A stretch of 46,187 nt of DNA from a virus, in IMG/VR virus record IMGVR_UViG_3300028597_000002, positions 1 through 46,187 of that record; one strand, given 5' to 3'. Under the pieces are notes generated by a model that made no database searches, was not told where the DNA came from, and saw only the letters and a list, made by a program, of their open reading frames with translations. This document shows positions 7,213 to 16,272 of the stretch, one piece after another. The position numbers and the translations under genes were made by a program. Every line of letters begins with the position of its first letter. Position 1 is the first letter of the stretch.

Positions 7213-7391
7213 GTGATCACGTACTTGTTCTCAGCACCGAAGAAGTGAAGGCTCTGAAAGCTCTCTGTCGGGCAGGAATTAAGATGGCCGACCAGGGTTC
7301 GCCTTACTTTCAGAGAGTTCAGCCCGCAACAAAGACAGCTCTCCAGAAACTTCTTTCGGAGGTACCGGATGAGCAGATTGACCGGAAATGA
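7209..7391 (+). CDS. Hypothetical protein, 60 aa
   Basis: ATG at 7209 overlaps the helicase stop. Short helical protein (STEEVKALKALCRAGIKMAD, TKTALQKLLSEV) without metal sites or membrane segments. Coupled to the helicase gene and followed by an overlapping zinc-ribbon gene. Possibly a helicase partner, on position only. Confidence 0.65.
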   Translation: MSDHVLVLSTEEVKALKALCRAGIKMADQGSPYFQRVQPATKTALQKLLSEVPDEQIDRK

Positions 7392-7605
7392 GCTGACCTG
7401 GGAATGCGTTCGTTGTGATAACGAATGTTTCCCAGAGGAGACGACAACAAGATTCGGTGATCAGTATTGTCCCGAATGCGCGAAGGATGGAAAGTGGCTG
7501 ACAGTCCTAAACGACACATCATCGCCGTTGACCCCGGCGACAAGAACAACGGTATCGCATATTTCACGCAAGAGGGCAATGGGCCAACGGGTTCGGCGGA
7601 TCTGA
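7369..7605 (+). CDS. Zinc-ribbon protein overlapping the resolvase gene, 78 aa
   Basis: ATG at 7369 has an excellent site (GGAGGT at 7358-7363). The N-terminal 45 residues form a clear zinc ribbon: CVRCDNEC, then YCPECAKDG. The frame then continues for 112 bases over the start of the RuvC-like gene, giving a basic, Ser/Thr-rich tail (SHISRKRAMGQRVRRI). The ribbon is convincing; the tail may be a by-product of the overlap. Confidence 0.65.
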   Translation: MSRLTGNELTWECVRCDNECFPEETTTRFGDQYCPECAKDGKWLTVLNDTSSPLTPATRTTVSHISRKRAMGQRVRRI

Positions 7606-8051
7606 AGTTTATGCAGATCGAAGGTCCGAAGGGTTTGAGTGATCTCCTCAAGTTCATTTGGGGGATCTTTCAGGCTAAGGAAACGACCGATGGCTACGAC
7701 AAGTTCAGAAACAACCCTCACAACTTGTTTTTCGTCATCGAGAACTTCAGGGTCGACACGGTTTCTCGTGGTGGTAGGGATTCTTCTAGGTTCCAGTGGA
7801 ATGAAATGCTGACCTCGCAAATGATTGGTCGCGTGAGACTTCTTGCCGAATGGCTTGAAGCGCCAGTCTTTATGCAGGAGCCAAGTTCAGTTTGGCCGAT
7901 GGCTCGAAAGTGGGCACCATTCCCACTCCCAAAGGGCCACCCGCCGGATGACAAGTCAGCTTTCTGTCATGGCGCAAAGTTCATGATGGACAAGGGTCTC
8001 ATCAATACGGTCGATCAGATCACTTTCAACGGGCAAGATAAGATGTTCTAG
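7494..8051 (+). CDS. RuvC-like Holliday-junction resolvase, 185 aa
   Basis: GTG at 7494 follows AAGGATGG; an earlier TTG is possible. The RNase H fold acidic residues are visible: Asp13 in IIAVDPGDKNNGIAYF, Glu83 in FFVIENFRV, and a C-terminal PPDDKSAFCHGAKFM with Asp152/153 and His159. The family cleaves four-way DNA junctions, needed here to clear recombination or replication intermediates before packaging. It is the last rightward gene before the bidirectional terminator. Confidence 0.85.
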   Translation: MADSPKRHIIAVDPGDKNNGIAYFTQEGNGPTGSADLKFMQIEGPKGLSDLLKFIWGIFQAKETTDGYDKFRNNPHNLFFVIENFRVDTVSRGGRDSSRFQWNEMLTSQMIGRVRLLAEWLEAPVFMQEPSSVWPMARKWAPFPLPKGHPPDDKSAFCHGAKFMMDKGLINTVDQITFNGQDKMF

Positions 8052-8066
8052 TCTGACCTAGCCAAC

Positions 8067-8101
8067 AAGAAACCCCCCTGAATTCGCCAGGGGGGTTTCT
8101 T
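8067..8101. terminator. Bidirectional intrinsic terminator between the two arms
   Basis: AAGAAACCCCCCTG (8067-8080) and CAGGGGGGTTTCTT (8088-8101) form a perfect 14-bp stem with a 7-nt loop. U-rich ends on both strands fit termination of the rightward replication operon and the leftward late operon, which converge here. Confidence 0.9.
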
Positions 8102-8127
8102 GCGTTCTAGACTAGTCGAAGGCCACT

Positions 8128-8445
8128 TCAACTATGACCGTAGAGCGGATTGTACCGCCCCAGATCCTCCAAATCATTTCGGAGTTCGAACCGCTCTTCT
8201 TTTGAATATCGCCGGTCCCTTTGACGGTCCGACATATTCCCCCATATGCCTTCACTGTCGTGCAATACAGCGAACTCACGGCATATTTCACGCACAGGAC
8301 ATTCAGCGCAGAAATCTTCCGCCTTCTTTCCCCGATACAACGGGTTTTCCTGAAACCCTTCCCGCTGCATTTCTTCAGGGAAAAACAAATACGACGGGGC
8401 ACCTTTGCACGCTGCGCCTACTTGCCAACTGAATTGGTTAGGCAC
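8128..8445 (-). CDS. WhiB-family Fe-S transcription regulator, 105 aa
   Basis: Four cysteines at 13, 46, 49 and 55 (FCAECPVREIC) followed by GIWGNMSDRQR match the WhiB cluster-binding site and its G[IV]WGG turn, here with Asn for the last Gly. A basic tail follows. WhiB proteins bind a 4Fe-4S cluster and the major sigma factor and occur in actinobacteria and their phages. Phage versions can interfere with host WhiB2-dependent septation or redirect transcription. It is the promoter-distal gene of the leftward arm, just before the shared terminator; a GTG start without a strong ribosome site suggests low translation. Confidence 0.92.
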   Translation of the reverse strand: MPNQFSWQVGAACKGAPSYLFFPEEMQREGFQENPLYRGKKAEDFCAECPVREICREFAVLHDSEGIWGNMSDRQRDRRYSKEERFELRNDLEDLGRYNPLYGHS

Positions 8446-8593
8446 ATGTTCAAGATAGAACGTCTGGTGCCCTTGTGTCTAGCCACGATGCACGTGTCTG
8501 ACAGTTTTTTCACAACTTCCGACTTTACCCACTTTGCCCGACTTAAGGCCCGCATAAGGCAGGTGAGTTAGGGATGCCTAAATTGGTTGACAC

Positions 8594-8722
8594 TTATTTC
8601 TGGAATACCCATCCCAGCACGCCCCCTACCAGGAGTGAGCCGACCATGCCAGCGACCCACCAAATCACTTTCTGCTGGCCAGCTTTGATTTCCCGAATGT
8701 CATTCTTTACTTCCGTCAACAT
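8594..8722 (-). CDS. Small holin-like membrane protein, 42 aa or longer
   Basis: From ATG at 8722 the protein has a charged helix (LTEVKNDIREIKAGQQK), then one hydrophobic span (VIWWVAGMVGSLLVGGVLGW). This is the XhlA-like layout of holin-associated proteins. The frame stays open upstream, and the only strong ribosome site (AAAAAGGTGG) sits just before an in-frame ATT at 8762-8764, which would give 56 residues. Position directly after the transglycosylase gene fits a role in lysis or DNA ejection. Confidence 0.55.
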   Translation of the reverse strand: MLTEVKNDIREIKAGQQKVIWWVAGMVGSLLVGGVLGWVFQK

Positions 8723-8775
8723 TATGCCGACTTCACGAAATGTTTTCGGGTACTCGTCGCTAATGGTCCACCTTT

Positions 8776-9342
8776 TTAGGCTCTGTTCAAAACACTCATG
8801 ACGTACGCATACATTGACGGGTAGCCATTCTGAGGTTTCTTGCTATACATGTTTCGATAGCCCCAATCGCCGCCGTACCAAGTTGCAGCGGCTCCAGCCA
8901 TGCCACGACTTTTCAGGTACTGGCCAAGTTTGTACTTGGCAATGGCATCCTGAATTTGAGGACTATTCATGAACTGGGAATAACTAATGTCATAACCCAA
9001 AGCTTCGCGGTCCCAACCGCCATTTCCTTCAAAGTTGGAACGCAAAATTTGGTACGCCCCAGAAGCGCCGGACGGGTTGGTAGCCCGGTAGTTGCCCCCC
9101 GACTCCTGCCCCCGGATCGCCCGCATGAGACGGCCGAGATCGCCCGGAATGGCACCTGTACCGGCGGTAACTCCCGAACTGACACCAGGCACTGAACCGA
9201 GACCCGCGAACGCCTGTAGGGCCGCCTGAGGCTTTGGCTTAGGGAGCTTCATTTGGGGCGTATATGTTCCACTTTGTCCGATCTGTCCCAGTCGATTCAT
9301 GAAAGAATTCAACTTGTCATCCTGACCAAAACTTACCGCCAT
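8776..9342 (-). CDS. Lytic transglycosylase-like virion protein, 188 aa
   Basis: ATG at 9342 is favoured by AAAGGGG seven bases upstream; a GTG at 9348 is an alternative. After a Gly/Pro-rich lead, RAIRGQESGGNYRA contains the catalytic Glu80 of the SLT/transglycosylase fold, followed by GASGAYQIL, typical of the family, and a Trp/Tyr-rich end. It follows the NlpC/P60 gene and the giant virion protein, so it probably travels in the virion and opens peptidoglycan during DNA entry rather than acting as the endolysin. Confidence 0.82.
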   Translation of the reverse strand: MAVSFGQDDKLNSFMNRLGQIGQSGTYTPQMKLPKPKPQAALQAFAGLGSVPGVSSGVTAGTGAIPGDLGRLMRAIRGQESGGNYRATNPSGASGAYQILRSNFEGNGGWDREALGYDISYSQFMNSPQIQDAIAKYKLGQYLKSRGMAGAAATWYGGDWGYRNMYSKKPQNGYPSMYAYVMSVLNRA

Positions 9343-9358
9343 CTTCACACCCCTTTCA

Positions 9359-10195
9359 CTAGTAAGGTCGCAGCACCAACATTGGAGCGCCGTTGCTGTT
9401 TGTGAGATTCGACTGAATTACGCCAAGTCGAGTATTTGCGGCGTGAACAATTTTCCCATTGCCGACGTAAATGCCAACATGTTCAGGTCCGCGAGAACCG
9501 GGCCTATAAAAGACAAGGTCGCCGGGACGAATCTGGCTGACTGGAACTTGTTTGCCGCGCTTTGCCTGTTCGTAAGTTGTACGGGGAACAGAGATTCCCA
9601 TTTGCCTGTAAAGCTGCTGGACTAGACCAGAACAATCTACGCCATTGCTGAGGCTATTTCCACCCCATACGTAAGGCGTTTTATTTCTCGCGACCTGCAT
9701 TGCTTTAGCGGCAATTTGAGCGCCAATGTTCCCGGAAGCTGCGCCAGGAATGTCAGTAGCTGAACTTCCCTCGTAGCTTCCAAAGCCGTAGCTGCCAATG
9801 TTTTGCATGTTGACAGCATTTTGATACGCTCTTTTAGCTTCCGCCGTTTGTGTAGCTAGGTCACCGCGTCGACTGATTCCCTTGAGAACCGTTTTCCCGG
9901 CGTCCCCAAAGTTTCCGAGATTGAGTTCAGGTTTCCCGAATTCATCAAACTTCAGGCCAGCCGACTTGTTGACTAGATCAGTCGCAAGGCGATTTGTTCC
10001 CTGCTGTCGCAGGGCGCCATAAATTGAAGCGCCAGTTTCTTTTCTGGTGCCCAACTTGTCCAGCACGCTTTGACCAATGCTGTCAGTGGTTTCCCCCTGC
10101 TGCATAATGGTCGGCATATAGTCGTAACCGACGCCTTTTAGGGACGACTTTCCGATGCCCAGTTTGTTTTTGAATTGCATGAAGGGCGTTGCCAT
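9359..10195 (-). CDS. NlpC/P60 cysteine peptidase, virion-associated, 278 aa
   Basis: ATG at 10195 follows GGAGGTGA. The N-terminal 155 residues are helical and probably dock in the virion. The C-terminal domain has the NlpC/P60 triad: Cys188 in GVDCSGLV, His239 in EHVGIYVG and a third polar His251 in KIVHA. The family cleaves gamma-D-Glu-diamino acid bonds in peptidoglycan. Together with the neighbouring transglycosylase it would cut both glycan and peptide during infection. The overlap with the 66-aa gene covers its first codons. Confidence 0.88.
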   Translation of the reverse strand: MATPFMQFKNKLGIGKSSLKGVGYDYMPTIMQQGETTDSIGQSVLDKLGTRKETGASIYGALRQQGTNRLATDLVNKSAGLKFDEFGKPELNLGNFGDAGKTVLKGISRRGDLATQTAEAKRAYQNAVNMQNIGSYGFGSYEGSSATDIPGAASGNIGAQIAAKAMQVARNKTPYVWGGNSLSNGVDCSGLVQQLYRQMGISVPRTTYEQAKRGKQVPVSQIRPGDLVFYRPGSRGPEHVGIYVGNGKIVHAANTRLGVIQSNLTNSNGAPMLVLRPY

Positions 10196-10338
10196 TTCAC
10201 CTCCAATTCGAAACCTGAACTATTTTCACACCTCGGATTCATGCAAGCGTGAGTATTAGTTGGCTCATGGTAATGCAGCAACTTTTCATCTATCGGACAG
10301 TAACATGTGTACTCATTGCACTTATGTTTTGGCTTCAC
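10138..10338 (-). CDS. Cys-rich small protein, 66 aa
   Basis: GTG at 10338 overlaps the stop of the 1521-residue gene (GTGA). The sequence has CNEYTCYC followed by HACMNPRC, a plausible zinc site. It runs 58 bases into the NlpC gene, so its last 19 residues are dual coding. Without it, a 140-base gap would be left in an otherwise seamless operon, which supports it being real. Confidence 0.55.
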   Translation of the reverse strand: MKPKHKCNEYTCYCPIDEKLLHYHEPTNTHACMNPRCENSSGFELEVKWQRPSCNSKTNWASESRP

Positions 10339-13300
10339 CTAAAGTTCTGCTCCGCCTTCTTCTTGAAGTATTCCCTCAAGTCAAACTGTGCACTCTTCTG
10401 GTATTTTCCAGTGTCAACGGCTTTTGCGCCAGTCAGAAGGTTCAGAATGTTTGTCGTGTTCGGGAAACCTTCAGACTTTGTACTCTCTGAAACGCCAAAC
10501 TGCCCTGAAACTCGACCGGCCTGGGACACGACAGGAATTTGCTTGGCCATATAGTCAAGCCACTGTTCATTTGTGTGTCCGATTGGAACATTTCGCCCAA
10601 GGGTTTGACCCTGACCCATTTCAATTGGCACCTTCATCATTGGGTTCAACATGTCGACTGTTGTCTGACCAGGGTGACCCAACATTGCCATAATGTCCAG
10701 CACAGGAGTTGACGGGTTAATTACCCGATAGGCTCCAGCGCCACCCATGATTGGGCCAATTCCTCGATCACGTACCCAATCGGGGAACATTTGATCAGTG
10801 GGGAACATGTCAGTTGTCTGATTGTTCGGGCTAATTCCGTTGTTGAGGGCAATGGCTTCCATCAAGCGTGGATATGCCATAACCTTCGGACCGGCAAAAA
10901 TCACACTTTCAATAGCAAGCGGAATAGCTTTTCTCGTCCAAGAGTAGAACGGGAAAACTCGCTTCATGAAATTGCGCTCAAACTTTGTCAGGTCAATTCC
11001 GTCGGGGTGCCACTTTCGGACGCTTCGTGCGCTCGCGCTAGCCGCATTAGTGAAGCTAGCCTTGGACTTTGCGATTCCGTCAATGAATTGGGCGAGTCGG
11101 GGGATGTGGTCTCGAACTTCTGAAATAGTATGTACCGCTCGCTGCCCCTTTCCTCCGAGGGGTCGGAACTTGTCGAGAACTGTTGAAACATCACTGGCCA
11201 CTTCTTCAAGCACTCGCGCACTTGGCAGAATTCCTTCACGGTAGGCAGCGGTGTAAATCATGTCTGCCGTGACTTTGGTGCCGTTTGGCATGGTGACAAT
11301 CACCTTATTGCCAGCGGCTGGAATTTTGAGCCCTGAGTCACCTTCGTTCAAAACACTTCGAGCGACTGCCTGCTCCAAAGCTTGTGGACCAGCCAAAGCT
11401 TCAAAACTATTCGCACTGCGCGTGCCAATTTCGGCAAATTCGCCATACCTGCCCTTTTGGGCAAGCATAGTTTTCATGGCCTGCTCGTAGCGAATTGGCT
11501 TGTTGACTCCAGCGATCCAGTTGAAATAAATGTCGCCAATCAGGTTTGTCCAGTGGTGACCAGGGATGTAAATAGTCAGCGACGCTTTCAGCTTTGAAAG
11601 CACATTGTCGAAGTACTGAAGTGACTTTGCGTTTGGCGTAGAAACTTCTTCCAGCAACTTAGCAAACTGCTGAGCCTGCCGTGCACCTTCTTCAGTGAAG
11701 AAGTAGCCGCGAAGTCTGGGGTGATTCACGCCGTACTTTACGTCGTCACTCCTGTGAGGTGACGCGAAACGACTAATGATTTCGTCGAACATGTTCTTCT
11801 CGCGCACAGTGTGCTCGACAGCATTCTGCACTTGGTGAAGAAACTTGTACGGGTCCTTAATGTCCCAAACTTCCCATGACTTTGTCCAATCAATTCCCTT
11901 GGAAAAGTCACGTTCAACGCCGGCGGCGTCCTTAACTTTCTGTGCAACGAATTGATACTCCGGAAGTCCGAACCGCCTCAAATTCGAGTTGAGTTCATCC
12001 AGAAGAAGGCGATTACGCCCAACGACGGTAGAGTCAGCAATGGCACCAGTACGAAGGCCAGTTCCACCAAAAAGGTTTTCCATGACCTTTGCAATTTCAG
12101 ACTGGAGCTTTGCGACCTGACCACTAGATACCCCATTCTGTTGCGCAGCCCTCATTGCCTCGTGCCAAAGATCTGCGTCCTTGGGGTCAAAAGTACGGGC
12201 AAGATTGTTCAAAAGGCGTGCGCGACGGCCAACAGTTGAAAGTGCGGAACCCTGCTCACGAAGGTAAATGGGGCGCATGTCCTGAACCCCATAAGCGGCA
12301 TTAAATCGCGCTCCAAGCCACTCTTTTACAAGTGCAGCCGTTCCCGAAACTCCGCCAAGTCGACTGGACGGAGGAAGGTCCGCAGCGCGTGAAATTGCAT
12401 TGGTGACGCTGCGCACAAAGTTAGGATCATTAACAGCACCACTAGCTTTTCCTCCTACCTTTCCGGCACCCTTTCCGGCCCCCATGCGAACATTCCTGGG
12501 ACCGTGAACAGGAGACTTTCCAGTAGTGCCAAGCCATGCCTCAGTCTTCAATTTCTGACTTCTGAGAACACCCTCAACAGGGTTGTTCCTACCGGTCAGA
12601 TTTGAAAGATAGGCGTCGGTGACTCGTGCGCCAGAATCGCCACCACCAAGTTTGGCAGTAACAAGTTTTGCGGAATCAATTGCCTTGTTGATGAGGTCTT
12701 TTGCTCGGCCAGCGGAAAGCTTGGAGCGGTCAATTTCTTCGAGGATCTGCTTTCCTGAGCCAATTCCTCGATTGACAGCAGGTGCAGCTTCTACGGCACC
12801 TTTTGCACGAAGTGCCTGAAGTGCATTTATCTGTTCCTCGGAAAGCTGAGCCAGAGCTTTCGGGTCACCTCGGAGAATGCCCGTAATGAAGGCGTGGCTA
12901 CTTCCCAGGAACCGTGGGCCAAGAGCTTCGGCGACTTCAGAAAGTCGGAGTGGAACGCTTTCAGCAGTCTTTGCGGCAGACTGCGGAATCATTCCCTTTG
13001 TGATGAAATAATCCTCAACACTCCGCAGAATCCGAACTGCCTTATCATACTTAGCGGCGTTTCCAAACTTGAGATTTGTGGTGATGAGGTTCCACATTCG
13101 GGCCTGCTGAGGACCTGAATATCGAACATTGTCTCCTCGTGCGATTGCCTTTGCAAGCCCCTCATAAGTGCCGGGAGCCCTACCGCGTCCCAAGATTTCA
13201 TTTTCGAATTTCCTGACGACTCGGTTTGCAAGCTGAGCTTCCTTTACCTTGAGCTTTGGGCCAACACGAAGTCCAATTTCTTCAGCGCGAAGTTCGTTAG

Positions 13301-14900
13301 AAAGTCGACGCTCAACTTCAACTGGAATCTTGGTGTTCTTTACGTCGTCGGCAACCCTATTTCGAAGGGCGGGCGCCAAACCTTCTGCACCCCTGTGACC
13401 GACTTCCTTGATTACTTGAGAAGCCCTTTCGAGAAGTTCTTCAGTCTTTGTCCACTGAACCTTGGGATGAGCCGCAAGAATCCTCGCAGCTTCATACTTC
13501 CAATTCTTCTTTCCAGAGCTGGCAAGATTGACAATCTGCTTGACGACCTTTGCCTGATCTGCGCCACCAAGAACAATTCCCTGCTTGGGAAGTTCACGAC
13601 GGCCAATTCCGGCGAGGGTTTTATATTTTCCCTTATCTCCAATTGCAGCCGGAGGAACGGCATCGCCAACCTTTGCCGCAGCTTCTCCAGCTTCATCGGC
13701 GGAATGGCCAGCCGCAATCATTACGTCGTCAGAAAGAGTTTTAGTGAGAGACCTCACCAATTCTTCCTGGCTTGGAGAAGTCCCAAGAGTCTTCTGAACT
13801 TCATTAATGTCGTCTAGGAATTTGTGAGTATTTGGAAAGCGGACCCCCTCGAAGGCATAGTTGAGATAACTGCCTACGCGATAGGACCACCCACCTCCAC
13901 TCCTCATCATTTTTGCAATTTGTTCTGCAACCCCAATCTGATCCTCTGGGGAAATTGCAAGATTGGGAGGAACTTCAGAAGCAGGTTTTGCAGCTTTCAC
14001 TGAAGACTTGGGCACAAAATCTGGAGTCTGACCAATAATCCCGACCGGGGGAGTAGAATTAATGTCAGGCTTGACTGGAATTCTGTCAGTAGCCTTTACG
14101 TCGAGACCCTTAAGAATTGCTTCATCAGCAGGATTTCCAGCCCTGGCGGCGTCCAAGCCTTCCGTCAGTTCCTTAGAAACCTGTGCACCCTTTCGAGCGG
14201 CACCGAATCCAGGAAGAAGGAAGTTCAGCGGGTCGCCACCAATGTCTGACGCAATTCCTGTCAGCATCTGATTGCGAAAATAGTCTTCTCGCGCGTCTGG
14301 AGAATCAAGGTCATCAGGAATTGCAAGTTCAAAGAAAGTCTTATCCCACATAGACTTTTGATTGACCTTGTCAAGAATTCCCTTGACTTCGTCCCAATTC
14401 TCAGGCTTCATAGCATCCGCAGTAGACATTCCTGTCGTCTTGCGAATTGCTACGTCGGAGAAATGTGTCTTGTCAGACTTGTCAGACTGCCATTCATCAT
14501 TGATATCGACACCCGGTACTGCATCAAGTAGGCCCGAAGCTCCTCGCAATCCTGCGCCGATTCCTCTTCCAGCACCCGTGAAGACTCCGCCAATTGTTTT
14601 GCCAATGTCTTCCACGACTGAATCATTTGGATCGCTCTGGTGACCTGCAAGAGCCTCATCCATTGCATTGGCGACCCCGTAAAGTGGCGTAGAAAGAAGG
14701 TCAAAAAGACTGCTCAGAGCTGTCTGCCTATTTGCAGCCTTAGATTCCTTGTTCAGCTTAGCGATTTCTTTTAGGGTTACCTGGGACGGCTTTGACCAAC
14801 CTGCATTGGCCATAATCATTGCAGCCGTATTGCGAACACTTTCACCTTCAATAGAAGTTCGCGGTGCAATGAAACTTAGGTCAAGAGGCTTGTAAACCAT
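10335..14900 (-). CDS. Giant internal (ejection-type) virion protein, 1521 aa
   Basis: ATG at 14900 follows GAGGTGAA. No enzyme motif was found. The chain is long, helical and Ala/Lys/Glu rich, with several low-complexity linkers and a central basic stretch rich in Gly/Lys. Size, position after the tail nozzle genes and adjacency to two peptidoglycan hydrolases match internal core or ejection proteins of podoviruses (T7 gp15/gp16 type), which leave the capsid with the DNA and form a trans-envelope channel. A minor structural role of another kind is possible. Confidence 0.75.
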   Translation of the reverse strand: MVYKPLDLSFIAPRTSIEGESVRNTAAMIMANAGWSKPSQVTLKEIAKLNKESKAANRQTALSSLFDLLSTPLYGVANAMDEALAGHQSDPNDSVVEDIGKTIGGVFTGAGRGIGAGLRGASGLLDAVPGVDINDEWQSDKSDKTHFSDVAIRKTTGMSTADAMKPENWDEVKGILDKVNQKSMWDKTFFELAIPDDLDSPDAREDYFRNQMLTGIASDIGGDPLNFLLPGFGAARKGAQVSKELTEGLDAARAGNPADEAILKGLDVKATDRIPVKPDINSTPPVGIIGQTPDFVPKSSVKAAKPASEVPPNLAISPEDQIGVAEQIAKMMRSGGGWSYRVGSYLNYAFEGVRFPNTHKFLDDINEVQKTLGTSPSQEELVRSLTKTLSDDVMIAAGHSADEAGEAAAKVGDAVPPAAIGDKGKYKTLAGIGRRELPKQGIVLGGADQAKVVKQIVNLASSGKKNWKYEAARILAAHPKVQWTKTEELLERASQVIKEVGHRGAEGLAPALRNRVADDVKNTKIPVEVERRLSNELRAEEIGLRVGPKLKVKEAQLANRVVRKFENEILGRGRAPGTYEGLAKAIARGDNVRYSGPQQARMWNLITTNLKFGNAAKYDKAVRILRSVEDYFITKGMIPQSAAKTAESVPLRLSEVAEALGPRFLGSSHAFITGILRGDPKALAQLSEEQINALQALRAKGAVEAAPAVNRGIGSGKQILEEIDRSKLSAGRAKDLINKAIDSAKLVTAKLGGGDSGARVTDAYLSNLTGRNNPVEGVLRSQKLKTEAWLGTTGKSPVHGPRNVRMGAGKGAGKVGGKASGAVNDPNFVRSVTNAISRAADLPPSSRLGGVSGTAALVKEWLGARFNAAYGVQDMRPIYLREQGSALSTVGRRARLLNNLARTFDPKDADLWHEAMRAAQQNGVSSGQVAKLQSEIAKVMENLFGGTGLRTGAIADSTVVGRNRLLLDELNSNLRRFGLPEYQFVAQKVKDAAGVERDFSKGIDWTKSWEVWDIKDPYKFLHQVQNAVEHTVREKNMFDEIISRFASPHRSDDVKYGVNHPRLRGYFFTEEGARQAQQFAKLLEEVSTPNAKSLQYFDNVLSKLKASLTIYIPGHHWTNLIGDIYFNWIAGVNKPIRYEQAMKTMLAQKGRYGEFAEIGTRSANSFEALAGPQALEQAVARSVLNEGDSGLKIPAAGNKVIVTMPNGTKVTADMIYTAAYREGILPSARVLEEVASDVSTVLDKFRPLGGKGQRAVHTISEVRDHIPRLAQFIDGIAKSKASFTNAASASARSVRKWHPDGIDLTKFERNFMKRVFPFYSWTRKAIPLAIESVIFAGPKVMAYPRLMEAIALNNGISPNNQTTDMFPTDQMFPDWVRDRGIGPIMGGAGAYRVINPSTPVLDIMAMLGHPGQTTVDMLNPMMKVPIEMGQGQTLGRNVPIGHTNEQWLDYMAKQIPVVSQAGRVSGQFGVSESTKSEGFPNTTNILNLLTGAKAVDTGKYQKSAQFDLREYFKKKAEQNFR

Positions 14901-14901
14901 T

Positions 14902-16272
14902 TCACCTCAGCTTTCCAAGATACGCCTGGAGAGCCTCCATAGTAGCGTTAATGTTGCCAGTAGAGTAACGACTTCCTTCCTTCTCGAACTCTCGTCGGAG
15001 AAGGTCCATCATGAATTCCTGGCCAACATCACTGTACTTTGGAGCGCGGCCCATACTTTCGTCACCAGGCTCAAGAATGAACTTTCCCTGAGTGACCTGC
15101 TTGTTAGAAAGTACGTCGTTGAGCTGCTCCATGAGATTCGACGCAAGAATTGGCTGATCCGGATACTGACTGGCGAGATAGTTCCTCGCTCCAGCAAGTC
15201 CCGTTGTCAAAGTTCCTTCAGCGCCAAACTGCTGAGCCATGCTGTTGTCACTCGGAGCGTACTTTGCAGCAGAATTCTGCGCCTGAAGCTGGAAATTGAA
15301 CAGCTTCATCATGTTGTCAAATTCCTGCTGACGCGAAGTCTCCATGCGCTGCTGATCCTGCGCCTGCATTTGAGCAAGAAGTGCCTCAATCGCAGAACCC
15401 TTCTGAGCTTTGAGAGAATTCACCTGACCATTCGCCTGGTTCATGAATTCATCAAGCGCAGTACGAATTTCCTGAGCGGTGTTTTCGCCCGCCATCTTTG
15501 CATTGTTGCTCAGATTTCGAGTGTAGCTCATATCAGCATTCTGCTGCTCATTGAGAGCGCTCATGTTTTGCTGCTGGTCAAGTTCCATCTGACTCTGGAA
15601 ATAAGCCTGATCTTCCTGAGCCTGCTGAGAAGCGTCCTGCGATGCAGCCTGAATTCCCAGGCGCTTCAAAACTGCATCCTGCTCATTCGCATTGTCCTGA
15701 TACTGCTCTTTCAGAACATTCTGAGCATCGTCATATCGAGCATTCGCGGCCTGATCTTCAGCGGCAAACTGCTGTGTAAGCTCAGGAAGCTGAGCCATGT
15801 AATCTTTCGCCAGAGCTCCGTACATTCCCCTAGCATCTTTCATGGACCGATTTCCACGATCGGCCCGCATTCCCATTTCATCTACGAGTGCAGAAATCTG
15901 CGGATCAAATTGTGCCGAAACCTGGGACTGAGCCATCTGACGGAGAGTTTCAAGAGGGGTCGGTGCAACATTGATCGCATTGACTGCGTTGAAAAGCTGA
16001 TCCTGGAGCGACTGGAAAGGTGATGCGATGCCATCAACAAGACCCTTTTCGACTGCCTGACGCTTTTGTGCCGCAGCCTGCTTTTCAATAAGTTCAGCGA
16101 GAGAACTCGCCTGCTCCTTTGCGCCGAAAAGAGCATTGGCTGCACCGAAATTGCCAAAAGCCCCGGCTGCCGCACCGAGACCTCGATTGCTCTTCTTCTT
16201 TGTCTTCTTCTTCTTGTTCTTGTTGTTGCCGAGCTTGTTACTCGACTGGTTTTCAATTCGAACGTCTGGCAT
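14902..16272 (-). CDS. Helical internal virion protein, 456 aa
   Basis: ATG at 16272 overlaps the previous stop (TGATG). A Lys-rich N-terminus (NNKNKKKKTKKKSNRG) is followed by an Ala/Gly-rich hydrophobic patch, then about 350 residues that are extremely Gln/Ala/Asn/Asp rich and helical (many QQ and DQ repeats). It resembles T7 gp14/gp15-like internal proteins in composition. Probably part of the ejection complex; no catalytic motif. Confidence 0.65.
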   Translation of the reverse strand: MPDVRIENQSSNKLGNNKNKKKKTKKKSNRGLGAAAGAFGNFGAANALFGAKEQASSLAELIEKQAAAQKRQAVEKGLVDGIASPFQSLQDQLFNAVNAINVAPTPLETLRQMAQSQVSAQFDPQISALVDEMGMRADRGNRSMKDARGMYGALAKDYMAQLPELTQQFAAEDQAANARYDDAQNVLKEQYQDNANEQDAVLKRLGIQAASQDASQQAQEDQAYFQSQMELDQQQNMSALNEQQNADMSYTRNLSNNAKMAGENTAQEIRTALDEFMNQANGQVNSLKAQKGSAIEALLAQMQAQDQQRMETSRQQEFDNMMKLFNFQLQAQNSAAKYAPSDNSMAQQFGAEGTLTTGLAGARNYLASQYPDQPILASNLMEQLNDVLSNKQVTQGKFILEPGDESMGRAPKYSDVGQEFMMDLLRREFEKEGSRYSTGNINATMEALQAYLGKLR

